DNA of 16,424 bases, from the NCBI GenBank assembly GCA_023260935.1, contig JALQTL010000245.1:1-16424 (forward strand), in the 5' to 3' direction. The notes below the pieces were generated by a model, which was given only the letters and a program-made list of their open reading frames with translations, did no database searches and was not told the origin of the DNA. This stretch comes from Paracoccaceae bacterium. Its GTDB lineage: Bacteria > Pseudomonadota > Alphaproteobacteria > Rhodobacterales > Rhodobacteraceae. Each line of letters begins with the position of its first letter. The first letter of the stretch is position 1. The translations under genes were made by a program, and so were the position numbers. Below are positions 1 to 7,246 of the stretch, one piece after another.

Positions 1-187
1 TCCCTTCCAGATCATCCCGCCCTGCCAAGTCTCCCCAGCGACCCCATTTGCGCCCGCGCCACCGGGAAAGGCAAGCCACCCTGACCAGACGGCAGGCAGC
101 CGGCGCCATCAGGGGCGGTCACATCCCTCATCCTCGGTCGCTGGAGGTGGCCGTGGCGAAGCCGCCACGACCCCAACCGCGCCCTGA
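1..187. other. Non-coding stretch downstream of ftsH
   Basis: No convincing gene is visible on either strand. An open frame beginning near position 48 on the plus strand runs into the antisense of ftsH and has an arginine/alanine-rich low-complexity composition, so I treat it as spurious. The only structure I see is the short inverted repeat at 152-169. The gene to the left lies outside the window. Confidence 0.6.
152..169 (-). terminator. Weak hairpin after ftsH
   Basis: CGTGGCG and CGCCACG form a perfect 7-bp stem around a 4-base AAGC loop, about 20 bases past the ftsH stop codon. There is no T-run after it on the minus strand, so it is not a classical intrinsic terminator. It could stabilise the 3' end of the mRNA or act with Rho. 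This is inference from position and symmetry only. Confidence 0.25.
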
Positions 188-2008
188 TCACTGGCGGGGT
201 GTTGCCAGAGGCAGACGGTGCAGGGGCGGAAAATCCTCTGGCGTCAGGCTTTCACGTTCCAGCAACAACGCGGCCCCGGCATCAAGATCGGCCCGGCGTT
301 CGTTCAGAACCGCCTTGGCCCGATCATAGGCTTCACTCACCAGCTGGCGCACTGCCAGATCGGCCTCGCGCGCGGTGCCTTCGGAATAGTCGCGTGGCTG
401 GCCCGGAAGGGCGCCGTCACCAAGAAAGCGCATGGTCTTTTCCTCAAGCACGACATTGCCGATGGGGTCGCTCATCCCATGGCGCATCACGCATTCGCGG
501 GCGATGTCGGTCACCTTGGCAAGATCGTCCGACGCGCCGGTCGAGACTTCTCCGAACACGATTTCCTCGGCCGCGCGCCCGGCCAGAAGTACAACCATCC
601 GGTCTTTCAGCTCTGGCAGGGTGATCAGGAAACGGTCCTCGGTCGGGCGCTGCATGGTAAAGCCAAGCGCGCCCACCGACCGCGGGATGATCGTCACCTT
701 CTGCACGGGATCCATGCCGGGCAGCGAGGCAGCGGCAAGGGCATGGCCCATCTCGTGATGAGCAACACGCGACCTTTCATGCGGGTTCATGATCCGCGTC
801 TTGCGTTCGGCCCCGGCCACGATCCGTTCCACCGCGGCGGTAAAATCGCTGGCCGACACGCTGTCAGCCCCCCGCCGCGTCGCGATGATCGCGGCCTCGT
901 TCACCAGATTGGCCAGATCAGCGCCGGTGAACCCGGTGGTCAGCCCCGCGATCTCGTCCAGCCGCAAATCGACATCGGCCTTGATCTTGCGCATGTGGAC
1001 CCGCAGGATCTGCTCTCGCCCGGTCCTGTCGGGGCGATCCACAACGATCTGCCGGTCGAAACGCCCCGCCCGCAACAGAGCGGGATCAAGGATTTCGGGC
1101 CGGTTCGTGGCCGCCAGCAGCACGATGCCGACGGTCGGGTCGAAGCCGTCCAGTTCCGCCAGAAGCTGGTTCAGCGTCTGCTCCTTCTCATCGTTGCCGC
1201 CAAGGCCCGAAACGCCTGTCCGCGCCCGACCCAGCGCGTCAAGTTCATCGATGAAGATGATGCAGGGCGCCGCCTTGCGGGCCTGTTCGAACAGGTCACG
1301 CACACGCGCGGCCCCCACGCCGACGAACATCTCCACGAATTCGGACCCCGAGATCGAAAAGAATGGCACCTTCGCCTCGCCCGCGATGGCGCGGGCAAGC
1401 AGGGTCTTGCCCGTCCCCGGCGGACCGACCAGCAGGATGCCCTTGGGGATGCGCGCGCCAAGGCGGCCGTAACGGTCGCGGTCATTCAGGAAGGATACCA
1501 CTTCCTGCAACTCGGCCTTGGCCTCGTCCACACCGGCGACGTTGTCAAAGGTCACGCCTGTGTCACGCTCGACATAGACCTTGGCTTTCGACTTGCCGAT
1601 GTTCACCAGCCCGCCCATCCCCTGGCGATCCGCCATGCGCCGGATGAAGAAGGCCCAGATGCCGACAAAAACGAGGGACGGCAGGATCCATGACAAAAGA
1701 GTGGTCAGCCAGGTCTGATCATGCGCGCCCCCAAAGGCGACATCATGGCGGGCCAGTTCGGCCGCAAAATCCGGATCGACCCGCGTTGTCACGAAACCCG
1801 GCTTGCCCTCTACGGGTTCGGTGAACCGGCCATAGATTTCGGTTTCGGTCACGGTGACCGAAGCGATCTTGCCCCCCGCCAGATAGGTCTGGAACGTGCT
1901 GTAGTCGATCACCGCCGTATCGCGCCACGCAAGCCAAGCCTGAAATCCCACCAGCAGGGCAAAGGCAAGCAAGGTATATCCGATGTTGAAGCGATGCTTG
2001 GGTTCCAA
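188..2008 (-). CDS. ftsH: FtsH-type ATP-dependent zinc metalloprotease
   Basis: 606-residue membrane-bound AAA+ protease that extracts and degrades misassembled membrane and short-lived cytoplasmic proteins. Visible in order: TM1 (about 10-28), a periplasmic segment, TM2 (about 103-123), Walker A GPPGTGKT (195-202), pore motif FVG (228-230), Walker B IIFIDE (250-255), the second region of homology with ATNRPEILDPALLRAGRFDR (300-319), zinc motif HEMGH (418-422), and the likely third ligand D495. The usual motif is HEAGH; Met at the third position is a variant that keeps both His and the catalytic Glu. The start is TTG, with AAAGGA seven bases upstream; no in-frame ATG precedes TM1. Last gene of a minus-strand operon, 63 bases after the RNA-hydrolase gene. 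The short C-terminal tail and accessory context suggest a second, stress-type FtsH rather than the housekeeping copy, which is inference. Confidence 0.95.
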   Translation of the reverse strand: MEPKHRFNIGYTLLAFALLVGFQAWLAWRDTAVIDYSTFQTYLAGGKIASVTVTETEIYGRFTEPVEGKPGFVTTRVDPDFAAELARHDVAFGGAHDQTWLTTLLSWILPSLVFVGIWAFFIRRMADRQGMGGLVNIGKSKAKVYVERDTGVTFDNVAGVDEAKAELQEVVSFLNDRDRYGRLGARIPKGILLVGPPGTGKTLLARAIAGEAKVPFFSISGSEFVEMFVGVGAARVRDLFEQARKAAPCIIFIDELDALGRARTGVSGLGGNDEKEQTLNQLLAELDGFDPTVGIVLLAATNRPEILDPALLRAGRFDRQIVVDRPDRTGREQILRVHMRKIKADVDLRLDEIAGLTTGFTGADLANLVNEAAIIATRRGADSVSASDFTAAVERIVAGAERKTRIMNPHERSRVAHHEMGHALAAASLPGMDPVQKVTIIPRSVGALGFTMQRPTEDRFLITLPELKDRMVVLLAGRAAEEIVFGEVSTGASDDLAKVTDIARECVMRHGMSDPIGNVVLEEKTMRFLGDGALPGQPRDYSEGTAREADLAVRQLVSEAYDRAKAVLNERRADLDAGAALLLERESLTPEDFPPLHRLPLATPRQ

Positions 2009-2015
2009 TCCCTTG

Positions 2016-2021
2016 TCCTTT
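2016..2021 (-). promoter_or_regulatory. ftsH ribosome binding site, decides TTG start
   Basis: AAAGGA on the minus strand lies 7 bases before the TTG at 2008. It supports TTG as the real start. Its AAA overlaps one arm of the inverted repeat at 2019-2040. Confidence 0.6.
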
Positions 2022-2040
2022 CATGTCGCTGCGCATGAAA
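2019..2040 (-). promoter_or_regulatory. Inverted repeat abutting the ftsH RBS
   Basis: TTTCATG and CATGAAA are perfect 7-base inverted arms separated by 8 bases, in the only sizeable gap inside the five-gene operon. In the mRNA the 3' arm shares three bases with the AAAGGA ribosome binding site of ftsH. The arms are AU-rich in an otherwise GC-rich stretch, so the stem would be weak and possibly melt with heat. It could be an RNA switch, a protein-binding operator, or chance. Confidence 0.35.
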
Positions 2041-2071
2041 CGCGCGGTGCCGGGCTGATCACCGCTGCGCT

Positions 2072-3442
2072 TCACAGATCGTAGTGCTGGTGCAGGGACG
2101 GTGTCCTGACGTGACGCGCGCCCAGCGTCCGGGCAAGCGCGTCACGCGCCGCCGTTTCGCCATGCACAAGGAAGGTGATTTCGGGGGTGCCCGTGCGCCG
2201 ATGCCATGCGATCAGGTCCGATTTTCCGGCATGCGCCGAAAAGCCGTTGATCGTGTGAATCCGTGCCCGCACAGGGATTTCATCGCCGAAAAGCTTAACC
2301 GTCCGCGCCCCGTCAATGATGATCCGCGCCAGCGTGCCTTCGGCGGCAAACCCCACGAAGATCACGCTGCAATCTGCATTCCCCAGATTGTGCCGCAGAT
2401 GGTGGCGCACCCGGCCCCCGGTGCACATGCCCGACCCGGCCATAAGAACCGCGCCCGACCGGATCGCGTTCAGCGCCATGGACTCCGATGCCTCTTCGAC
2501 GAATTCAAGGCCCGGAGGATCAAAGGGGTCATGGCCCCGCGCAAGGTGCGCCGCGATCTCGGGTTTGAAATCTTCGGCATGGCGGCGATAGATCTGCGTG
2601 GCCGAAATCGCCATCGGCGAGTCAAGAAAGACCCGCAGGGACCGGGGCACCGCTCCAGACGCCATGCCGTCGCGCAGGAAGAACAGCAATTCCTGCGCGC
2701 GTTCGAGTGCAAAAGTGGGAACGACGGCATTGCCCCCGCACGCGATGGTCTGCCGGATCGCATCGTGGAATTCCTCGACCGAAGCCTCCAGCGACCTGTG
2801 GTCGCGGTCACCATATGTGCTTTCCATCACCACGATATCCACGCCGGAAGGGGGGGAAGGCGGGTTCAACAGCGGGCGGGTGGCCGGCCCGATATCGCCG
2901 GAAAACAGGATGCGCTTCGTCTGTCCGGTCTCTGTCATGTCAAGACAGATGCTGGCCGACCCCAGAATGTGGCCGGCGTCATGCCATGTGGCCATGATCC
3001 CTGCGCCAAGGTCGATCGGGCGGCCGTATTCTGCGATGCGCCCGAACCGTTCAAGGCTGTCAAGGGCATCGAGCCTGTCATAAAGCGGTTCCTTCGCACC
3101 GCCGTGACGGTGCCGCCGCCGCGCCTCTTCCTCATGCAGATGGGCGGAATCCAGCAGCACCAGCCGCGTCAGATCGCGCGTGGCGGCGGTGCATATGATC
3201 TCTCCCGAAAAGCCGCGCTTGACCAGAAGTGGAATGCGGCCGCAGTGGTCAAGGTGGGCATGCGTCAGCAAAAGTACATCAACCGACGCCGGGTCGAAAC
3301 CGAAGGATGCCGCGTTTTCCTCATGCAACTCATGGCTGCCCTGGAACATGCCGCAATCCACCAGGATGGTCTTTCCATTCACCTCAAGCCTGTGGCAAGA
3401 CCCCGTGACGCCCCCGGCGGCCCCGTGAAACGACAAACGCAT
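2072..3442 (-). CDS. Beta-CASP metallo-beta-lactamase RNA hydrolase
   Basis: 456-residue MBL-fold enzyme of the CPSF73/Ysh1-like branch, expected to be a zinc-dependent endo- or exoribonuclease. Visible: an N-terminal strand ending in VDCG (28-31), the metal motif HAHLDH (61-66), SGDIG (motif 4), beta-CASP motif A ESTYGD, the stretch VPTFALERAQELL, then the RNA-specificity segment with GMCTGGRVRHHL, FVGFAAEGT and NGFSAHAGKSDL. The length is normal for the family. I chose ATG at 3442, which has AGGGGG seven bases upstream, over an in-frame TTG at 3448 that overlaps the previous stop and would sit too close to that ribosome binding site. It begins 2 bases after the LOG-family gene ends, so translation is probably coupled. 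The RNA substrate cannot be read from sequence; family-level confidence is high. Confidence 0.93.
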   Translation of the reverse strand: MRLSFHGAAGGVTGSCHRLEVNGKTILVDCGMFQGSHELHEENAASFGFDPASVDVLLLTHAHLDHCGRIPLLVKRGFSGEIICTAATRDLTRLVLLDSAHLHEEEARRRHRHGGAKEPLYDRLDALDSLERFGRIAEYGRPIDLGAGIMATWHDAGHILGSASICLDMTETGQTKRILFSGDIGPATRPLLNPPSPPSGVDIVVMESTYGDRDHRSLEASVEEFHDAIRQTIACGGNAVVPTFALERAQELLFFLRDGMASGAVPRSLRVFLDSPMAISATQIYRRHAEDFKPEIAAHLARGHDPFDPPGLEFVEEASESMALNAIRSGAVLMAGSGMCTGGRVRHHLRHNLGNADCSVIFVGFAAEGTLARIIIDGARTVKLFGDEIPVRARIHTINGFSAHAGKSDLIAWHRRTGTPEITFLVHGETAARDALARTLGARHVRTPSLHQHYDL

Positions 3443-3444
3443 CG

Positions 3445-4419
3445 TCAATCCCCCTGTTGAGTGCTGTCTGGCAAAAGCGGCCGCCCCGCGCGCTGATACC
3501 AGCGCAGGATATCGGCCCAGATTTCCTCGGCGGTTTCGGCGAACCAGAACAGATCGCGGTCCTCGGGATCGATCACGCCTTCCTCGACAAGGAAATCAGG
3601 GTCGAAGACGCGCCGCCAGTAGTCCTGCCCCACAAGGATCACCGGCAGCGGCGCGATCTTGCGCGTCTGCACCAGCGTCAGCGTCTCGAACAGTTCATCC
3701 AGCGTGCCATAGCCCCCCGGAAACACCACCAGCGCGCGGGCCCGCAGCAGGAAATGCAGCTTGCGGATCGCGAAATAATGCAGCCGGAAACACAGGCCGG
3801 GCGTCAGATAAGGGTTCGGATATTGTTCATGCGGCAGCGTGATGTTCAGGCCGACGGTAGGCGCCCCGGCATCATGCGCGCCGCGGTTTGCGGCCTCCAT
3901 CAACCCCGGCCCGCCGCCCGTCAGGATGACAAGCCTTTCGCCTGCCGGAAACGTCGCGCGCCCGACCAGTTGGCCAAGTTCTTGCGCGATCAGGTAGTAA
4001 TGGCTCTTGGCCTGAACACGGCGGGCGATGCGTAACCTGCGGGCCAGATTTTCATCGTCAGGGTTCTGGGCGCATTCGGCCTCAAGGGTGGTCACAAGGC
4101 GTTCGGCGGCAGCTGGCTCGGTCACTCTTGTGCTGCCGAAGACAACGATCGAATGGCCGATACCCTGGGCCTGCAAAAGGTATTCCGTCTTGGCAAAGTC
4201 CAATTGCAGCCGGACACCCCGTGTGGCGTCGCTGTTCAGATACTCGGTATCTGCATCGGCCTCGCGGTATTCGGGGCTGTTCAGAATGGCCGAGACAAGC
4301 GCCGTGGATCGTGGATCCTCGCTTTCAGGTTTGGGGTTTGTCCCGGGAAGCGGCCATTCGCGCAGGACGGCATGGGCCGGGGCAGGTTTTTCTGAAAAGG
4401 CTTCGCGCGTGCGTTCCAT
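3445..4419 (-). CDS. LOG-family (TIGR00730) Rossmann-fold protein
   Basis: 324-residue protein with both LOG signatures: GGGPGLMEAANRG (168-180) and PGGYGTLDE (234-242), the latter carrying the catalytic Glu of the family. A conserved basic patch (RK near 219-220) precedes it. Family members, often misnamed lysine decarboxylases, cleave the N-glycosidic bond of nucleoside 5'-monophosphates (plant LOG, E. coli PpnN) to give base plus ribose 5-phosphate. The roughly 90-residue N-terminal extension before the Rossmann core makes it longer than the small LOG enzymes. Start ATG at 4419 has only a modest GAGGG upstream. The gene lies between a membrane pair and an RNA hydrolase, which fits recycling of nucleotides released during RNA decay, but that link is inference. 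No decarboxylase activity should be assumed. Confidence 0.9.
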   Translation of the reverse strand: MERTREAFSEKPAPAHAVLREWPLPGTNPKPESEDPRSTALVSAILNSPEYREADADTEYLNSDATRGVRLQLDFAKTEYLLQAQGIGHSIVVFGSTRVTEPAAAERLVTTLEAECAQNPDDENLARRLRIARRVQAKSHYYLIAQELGQLVGRATFPAGERLVILTGGGPGLMEAANRGAHDAGAPTVGLNITLPHEQYPNPYLTPGLCFRLHYFAIRKLHFLLRARALVVFPGGYGTLDELFETLTLVQTRKIAPLPVILVGQDYWRRVFDPDFLVEEGVIDPEDRDLFWFAETAEEIWADILRWYQRAGRPLLPDSTQQGD

Positions 4420-4431
4420 GGCAACTTGCCC

Positions 4432-4824
4432 TCAGTCGTCAGATTTCCGTTCCGGCTGCACAAGCAAGGCAACCAGCGCTGCGATCCCCAACCCGGCTGC
4501 CACGCCGGTCTTGAGCCGCCGCTGAAAGCTTCGCGGCAATAGCAGAAGCGCAATTTCGGCCAAGGCGGCCGTAGATGCCATGGCATTGCGGCGTGCCAGT
4601 GCAGCGCGCGCCTGCCTGCGCATCAAAAGGGCAAGGGCCGCCGCCACCAGAAACAGGCCCAGACCGGTCAGGGCAAGCGCCCCGGAAAGACCCAGAGTTG
4701 CAGAAAGCAATACGACCAGCGCCGCAATCAGCAGACCCGCACCGGCCAGCACCGCCAAAAGCAGGCACGCAAGCAATCCGATCTGCATGGCGATCATGGG
4801 CATGATGCGGCGGTGGCCTTTCAA
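4432..4824 (-). CDS. Holin-superfamily III / YqjE-like membrane protein
   Basis: 130-residue integral membrane protein with the pattern of the Phage_holin_3_6 family (E. coli YqjE), which is not a phage lysis protein in this context. Two long hydrophobic segments fall at about 10-40 and 43-67, then a basic loop (RRQARAALARR), an amphipathic stretch, and a last hydrophobic helix at about 106-123 followed by a charged tail. The start is TTG, overlapping the stop of the upstream DUF883 gene (TTGA). ATG codons at residues 8 and 10 are alternatives, with AAAGG about 13 bases before the first, so the start is uncertain. Its pairing with a DUF883 gene mirrors E. coli yqjD-yqjE. Molecular function is unknown; a membrane partner for the YqjD-like protein is the reasonable guess. 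Confidence 0.8.
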   Translation of the reverse strand: MKGHRRIMPMIAMQIGLLACLLLAVLAGAGLLIAALVVLLSATLGLSGALALTGLGLFLVAAALALLMRRQARAALARRNAMASTAALAEIALLLLPRSFQRRLKTGVAAGLGIAALVALLVQPERKSDD

Positions 4825-5162
4825 TCGCGACGCGACAAGAACAGGCCAAACAGCACGCCCAGACCCAGTGCGCCGGCCATCCAGGCCAAAGGGTGGGCAC
4901 GCACGTCCTTCTCAAGATGGTCCTGAAGGCTCTCTACCTGCTGGCGCAATTCCTTGATGTTGCGCATGGAATCTGCCACAGCCTCGTCCGACAGGCCCTG
5001 AGCGCGGTTCTTCAGCTCCCCTGCCCCAAGCGCACCATAGTCCTTCAGCGATGCAACCAGCGCTGCCACATCGGCGCGAAGTTCCTGAATTTCTTTTGAA
5101 ATATCCTGCCCGATGCGATCCCGCGCTGCATCGGTTGATGATGTATCATCTTTCTTGACCAT
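4821..5162 (-). CDS. DUF883 / YqjD-ElaB-like ribosome-associated membrane protein
   Basis: 113 residues: a charged, helical, probably coiled-coil body (about 10-88) followed by one C-terminal transmembrane helix (about 92-109) and SRRD at the end. This is the architecture of E. coli YqjD/ElaB/YgaM, C-tail-anchored proteins that bind 70S and 100S ribosomes at the inner membrane in stationary phase. I start it at ATG 5162 (MVKKDD), which has GAGGG four bases upstream; the open frame extends to 5234, but that extension would run over the FNR-type box and the presumed promoter. It is the first gene of a five-gene minus-strand operon, with a 4-base overlap into the next gene. Ribosome binding in this organism is inferred from the family. 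Confidence 0.88.
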   Translation of the reverse strand: MVKKDDTSSTDAARDRIGQDISKEIQELRADVAALVASLKDYGALGAGELKNRAQGLSDEAVADSMRNIKELRQQVESLQDHLEKDVRAHPLAWMAGALGLGVLFGLFLSRRD

Positions 5163-5225
5163 CTCACCCTCATTCTTGTTCGTAAGGAGGCATGTAAAGG
5201 GAACCGCATGCGCACTGGGCCGTCC

Positions 5226-5239
5226 TTGATCCAAATCAC
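5226..5239 (-). promoter_or_regulatory. FNR/FixK-type box upstream of the DUF883 operon
   Basis: TTGAT-CCAA-ATCAC matches the FNR/FixK/DNR palindrome TTGAT-N4-ATCAA at 9 of 10 positions. Its centre is about 70 bases before the chosen start of the DUF883 gene. If the box acts at the usual -41.5 class II position, transcription would start near 5191, leaving a leader of roughly 30 bases. The -10 region is not convincing by eye (TTTACAT at 5192-5198 is the best candidate). Confidence 0.6.
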
Positions 5240-5312
5240 CCCGGCAAAACGCCTTGGTTAAGCCCTGCCCTGATCATGGCCCTGTATGGGGGTTGCCACA
5301 AGCCCGGCCGAA

Positions 5313-5337
5313 GCCCGCGTTTGCCCCCGGGGCGGGC
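5313..5337 (-). terminator. GC hairpin after the exporter operon
   Basis: GCCCGC (5313-5318) and GCGGGC (5332-5337) form a 6-bp inverted repeat about 15 bases beyond the ATPase stop codon. There is no strong T-run, only TT after the stem on the minus strand. It may end or attenuate transcription of the exporter before the DUF883 promoter. Weak evidence. Confidence 0.3.
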
Positions 5338-5351
5338 CTGGCCTTTGGTCC

Positions 5352-6044
5352 TCAGCCGCCACCAGACGCATCCGCCACCATCCCGTCGGCCACCGTGATG
5401 CGGCGACGGCACAGGCCTGCAATGCGTTCGTCATGGGTGGAAATGAGGAAAGTGGTCCCCTCGTCCCGGTTGATCTGGGCGATCAGCGCCATCACCTGTG
5501 CCGCCGATGCCCGGTCAAGGTTGCCGGTCGGTTCATCCGCCAATACCAGTTCTGGGCTGTTCATCAGCGCCCGCGCCACGGCAACGTTCTGCTTTTGCCC
5601 CCCCGAAAGGTTGGCCGAGGGAAAGTCGATCCTGTCCGCAAGGCCCATCCGCACCAGCAGGTCACGGCCCCGCGCACGGGCTGCGGTGGTTTCGCGGCCA
5701 TCGCGCACGGCGGTGGGAAAGATCACGTTTTCCAGTGCCGTGAAGTCGGGCAGCAGGTTGTGAAACTGAAAGACGAACCCGATGTGCCGGTTGCGAAATT
5801 CGGTCAACTCGCTATCGCCGGCCGCCACCAGATCCTGCCCCAGCATACGGTGGCTACCCGCAGTCGGCTTCATCAGCGTGCCAAGAATGGTCAGAAGCGT
5901 GCTTTTCCCCGATCCGGACGGCCCAAGCAGCGCCGTCATCTCGCCTCGCTCCAGCGTCATCGACAGGCCGCGCAACACAGGCGTCGCGGCGCCGCCCGTG
6001 CCGTAGGTCTTGACCAGACCGGCAACCTCGACCAGCGCGCTCAT
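5352..6044 (-). CDS. ABC exporter ATPase (MacB/LolD type)
   Basis: 230-residue ATP-binding subunit that would drive the FtsX-type permease encoded just before it. Walker A GPSGSGKST (41-49), Q-loop Gln93 in FVFQFHNLLP, signature LSGGQ (146-150), Walker B LVLADE (166-171), D-loop NLD (175-177) and switch His204 are all present. After the signature the sequence reads KQNVAVARAL where most relatives have QQRVAIARAL, so a usually conserved Arg is Asn; whether this matters is unknown. The start overlaps the permease stop by 4 bases (ATGA), indicating coupled translation. Relatives serve lipoprotein release (LolD), macrolide or peptide export (MacB), or divisome control (FtsE). The adaptor in the same operon favours the MacAB-like role. 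Confidence 0.95.
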   Translation of the reverse strand: MSALVEVAGLVKTYGTGGAATPVLRGLSMTLERGEMTALLGPSGSGKSTLLTILGTLMKPTAGSHRMLGQDLVAAGDSELTEFRNRHIGFVFQFHNLLPDFTALENVIFPTAVRDGRETTAARARGRDLLVRMGLADRIDFPSANLSGGQKQNVAVARALMNSPELVLADEPTGNLDRASAAQVMALIAQINRDEGTTFLISTHDERIAGLCRRRITVADGMVADASGGG

Positions 6045-7246
6045 TGCCCGATCGCCGTGACCGGGTCCACCCGGGCGGCCGACCTTGCCGGCAGGATCGA
6101 AGCAAGGATCGCCCCGATCACGGTCAGCGTGATGGCCAGCCCATATGACCCTTGGGTGATATCCAGCGGCAGCGAGCCGGGCCGGAACGCCTCGCGCGTT
6201 GGAAAGGGCAGCAGCGCCAGATATCCAAGCACCGCGCCCGACACCCCGCCCAGCAGGCCAATCAGCCCACCCTGGGCGACGAAGACAAAAACGACAAAGG
6301 CGCGCCCGGCCCCCATCGCCCGCATGATGCCGATTTCCGGACGGCGCCGGTAGGTGGACAGAAGCAGGGCCGAGGCGACACCGATCACGATCGTGATCAG
6401 CGCAAAGGTCTTCAGGAAATAGCCGGTTTGCGCCTGTGCCCTTAGCGCCTCCATCAACTGCTCGGCCCCTTCGGTCCAGGGCACGGCATCAAGACCTGTC
6501 AGGGCGCGGATCCGAAGCGCCGTTGCGTCAGCGGCATTCAGATCGCTCAGCTTGATCTCGATCCGTGTCACGCCCTGCGGCATCATGAAAAGGGTGCGCG
6601 CAGTGGAAAGGCTGACGAAAATGCTGTTGCCATCCATGCGGCCGTTGCCTGTCTTGTATATCCCGCCCAGGGTCAGCAGGCTTGCCACCCCGGTCGACGC
6701 TTCCAGACGAAGCGTCTGACCGAGCCGGAGCGACAGGTCATCCGCCAGCCGTTGCCCCAGCACGACCATGCCGGTTCCCAGACGGGACGATCCTTCGATC
6801 ATATAGCCGTCCAGGTTCAGGATGGCGGACTCGCGCCCCGGTTCAAGGCCCGTCACGCCCACCTGCGCTATCTGCGCGCCGCGGGTCAGGAAGCCGGCAC
6901 CGGTGATCTGCGGCGATACGGCAATCACGCCGGGCACGTCTTCGATCAGCGGAATGAAGGTCGCGGCCTCGGCCAGCGTGGCGGTGCGGGCGCGGCCGCG
7001 CTCGGTCACGGCCAGAACGTGGCCCGCGGGGGTGATCAGGATCGGGGGGTCGGTATCCTCGGCCTCGATCGTGACATGGCTGAGATCGCCCACGGTGCGC
7101 GCCAGAATGAACTCGGCCAGACCGCCGATCAGCGCGGACATGAAGATGAAGATGAACACGCCGACCGCCACCCCCAGCACCAGCAGCGCGGTCTGCGCCT
7201 TGCTGGACGTCAGGTAGCGAAGGGCGATCTTCAGCGCATAGGGCAT
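6041..7246 (-). CDS. FtsX-type ABC permease (MacB/LolC-like)
   Basis: 401-residue permease with the MacB layout: TM1 (about 18-40), a large extracytoplasmic domain (about 45-275, MacB_PCD type), then three helices at about 277-299, 317-345 and 367-388 forming the FtsX domain. The cytoplasmic motif YRRRPEIGIMRAMGAG (299-314) is the typical coupling segment between TM2 and TM3. The C-terminus ARVDPVTAIGQ is also family-typical. Unlike E. coli MacB, the ATPase is a separate protein. Start ATG at 7246 shares one base with the adaptor stop codon (TGATG). These transporters work by a mechanotransmission cycle on periplasmic substrates. The substrate is not predictable from sequence. Confidence 0.93.
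   Translation of the reverse strand: MPYALKIALRYLTSSKAQTALLVLGVAVGVFIFIFMSALIGGLAEFILARTVGDLSHVTIEAEDTDPPILITPAGHVLAVTERGRARTATLAEAATFIPLIEDVPGVIAVSPQITGAGFLTRGAQIAQVGVTGLEPGRESAILNLDGYMIEGSSRLGTGMVVLGQRLADDLSLRLGQTLRLEASTGVASLLTLGGIYKTGNGRMDGNSIFVSLSTARTLFMMPQGVTRIEIKLSDLNAADATALRIRALTGLDAVPWTEGAEQLMEALRAQAQTGYFLKTFALITIVIGVASALLLSTYRRRPEIGIMRAMGAGRAFVVFVFVAQGGLIGLLGGVSGAVLGYLALLPFPTREAFRPGSLPLDITQGSYGLAITLTVIGAILASILPARSAARVDPVTAIGQ

Noticed and set aside
218..1693. 491-residue open frame antisense to ftsH
   Set aside because: A shadow of the FtsH reading frame, with no ribosome binding site or recognisable domain.
2084..3460. 458-residue open frame antisense to the RNA hydrolase
   Set aside because: It mirrors the opposite gene almost exactly in length, which is a GC-rich codon-position artefact.
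3445..4419. Lysine decarboxylase
   Set aside because: The GGGPGLMEA and PGGYGTLDE motifs define LOG-family nucleotide-processing enzymes; the decarboxylase name is a historical misannotation.
4432..4824. Prophage remnant suggested by the holin-family hit
   Set aside because: No other phage gene is present, and the neighbour is a DUF883 gene as in E. coli yqjD-yqjE, so this is a chromosomal membrane protein.
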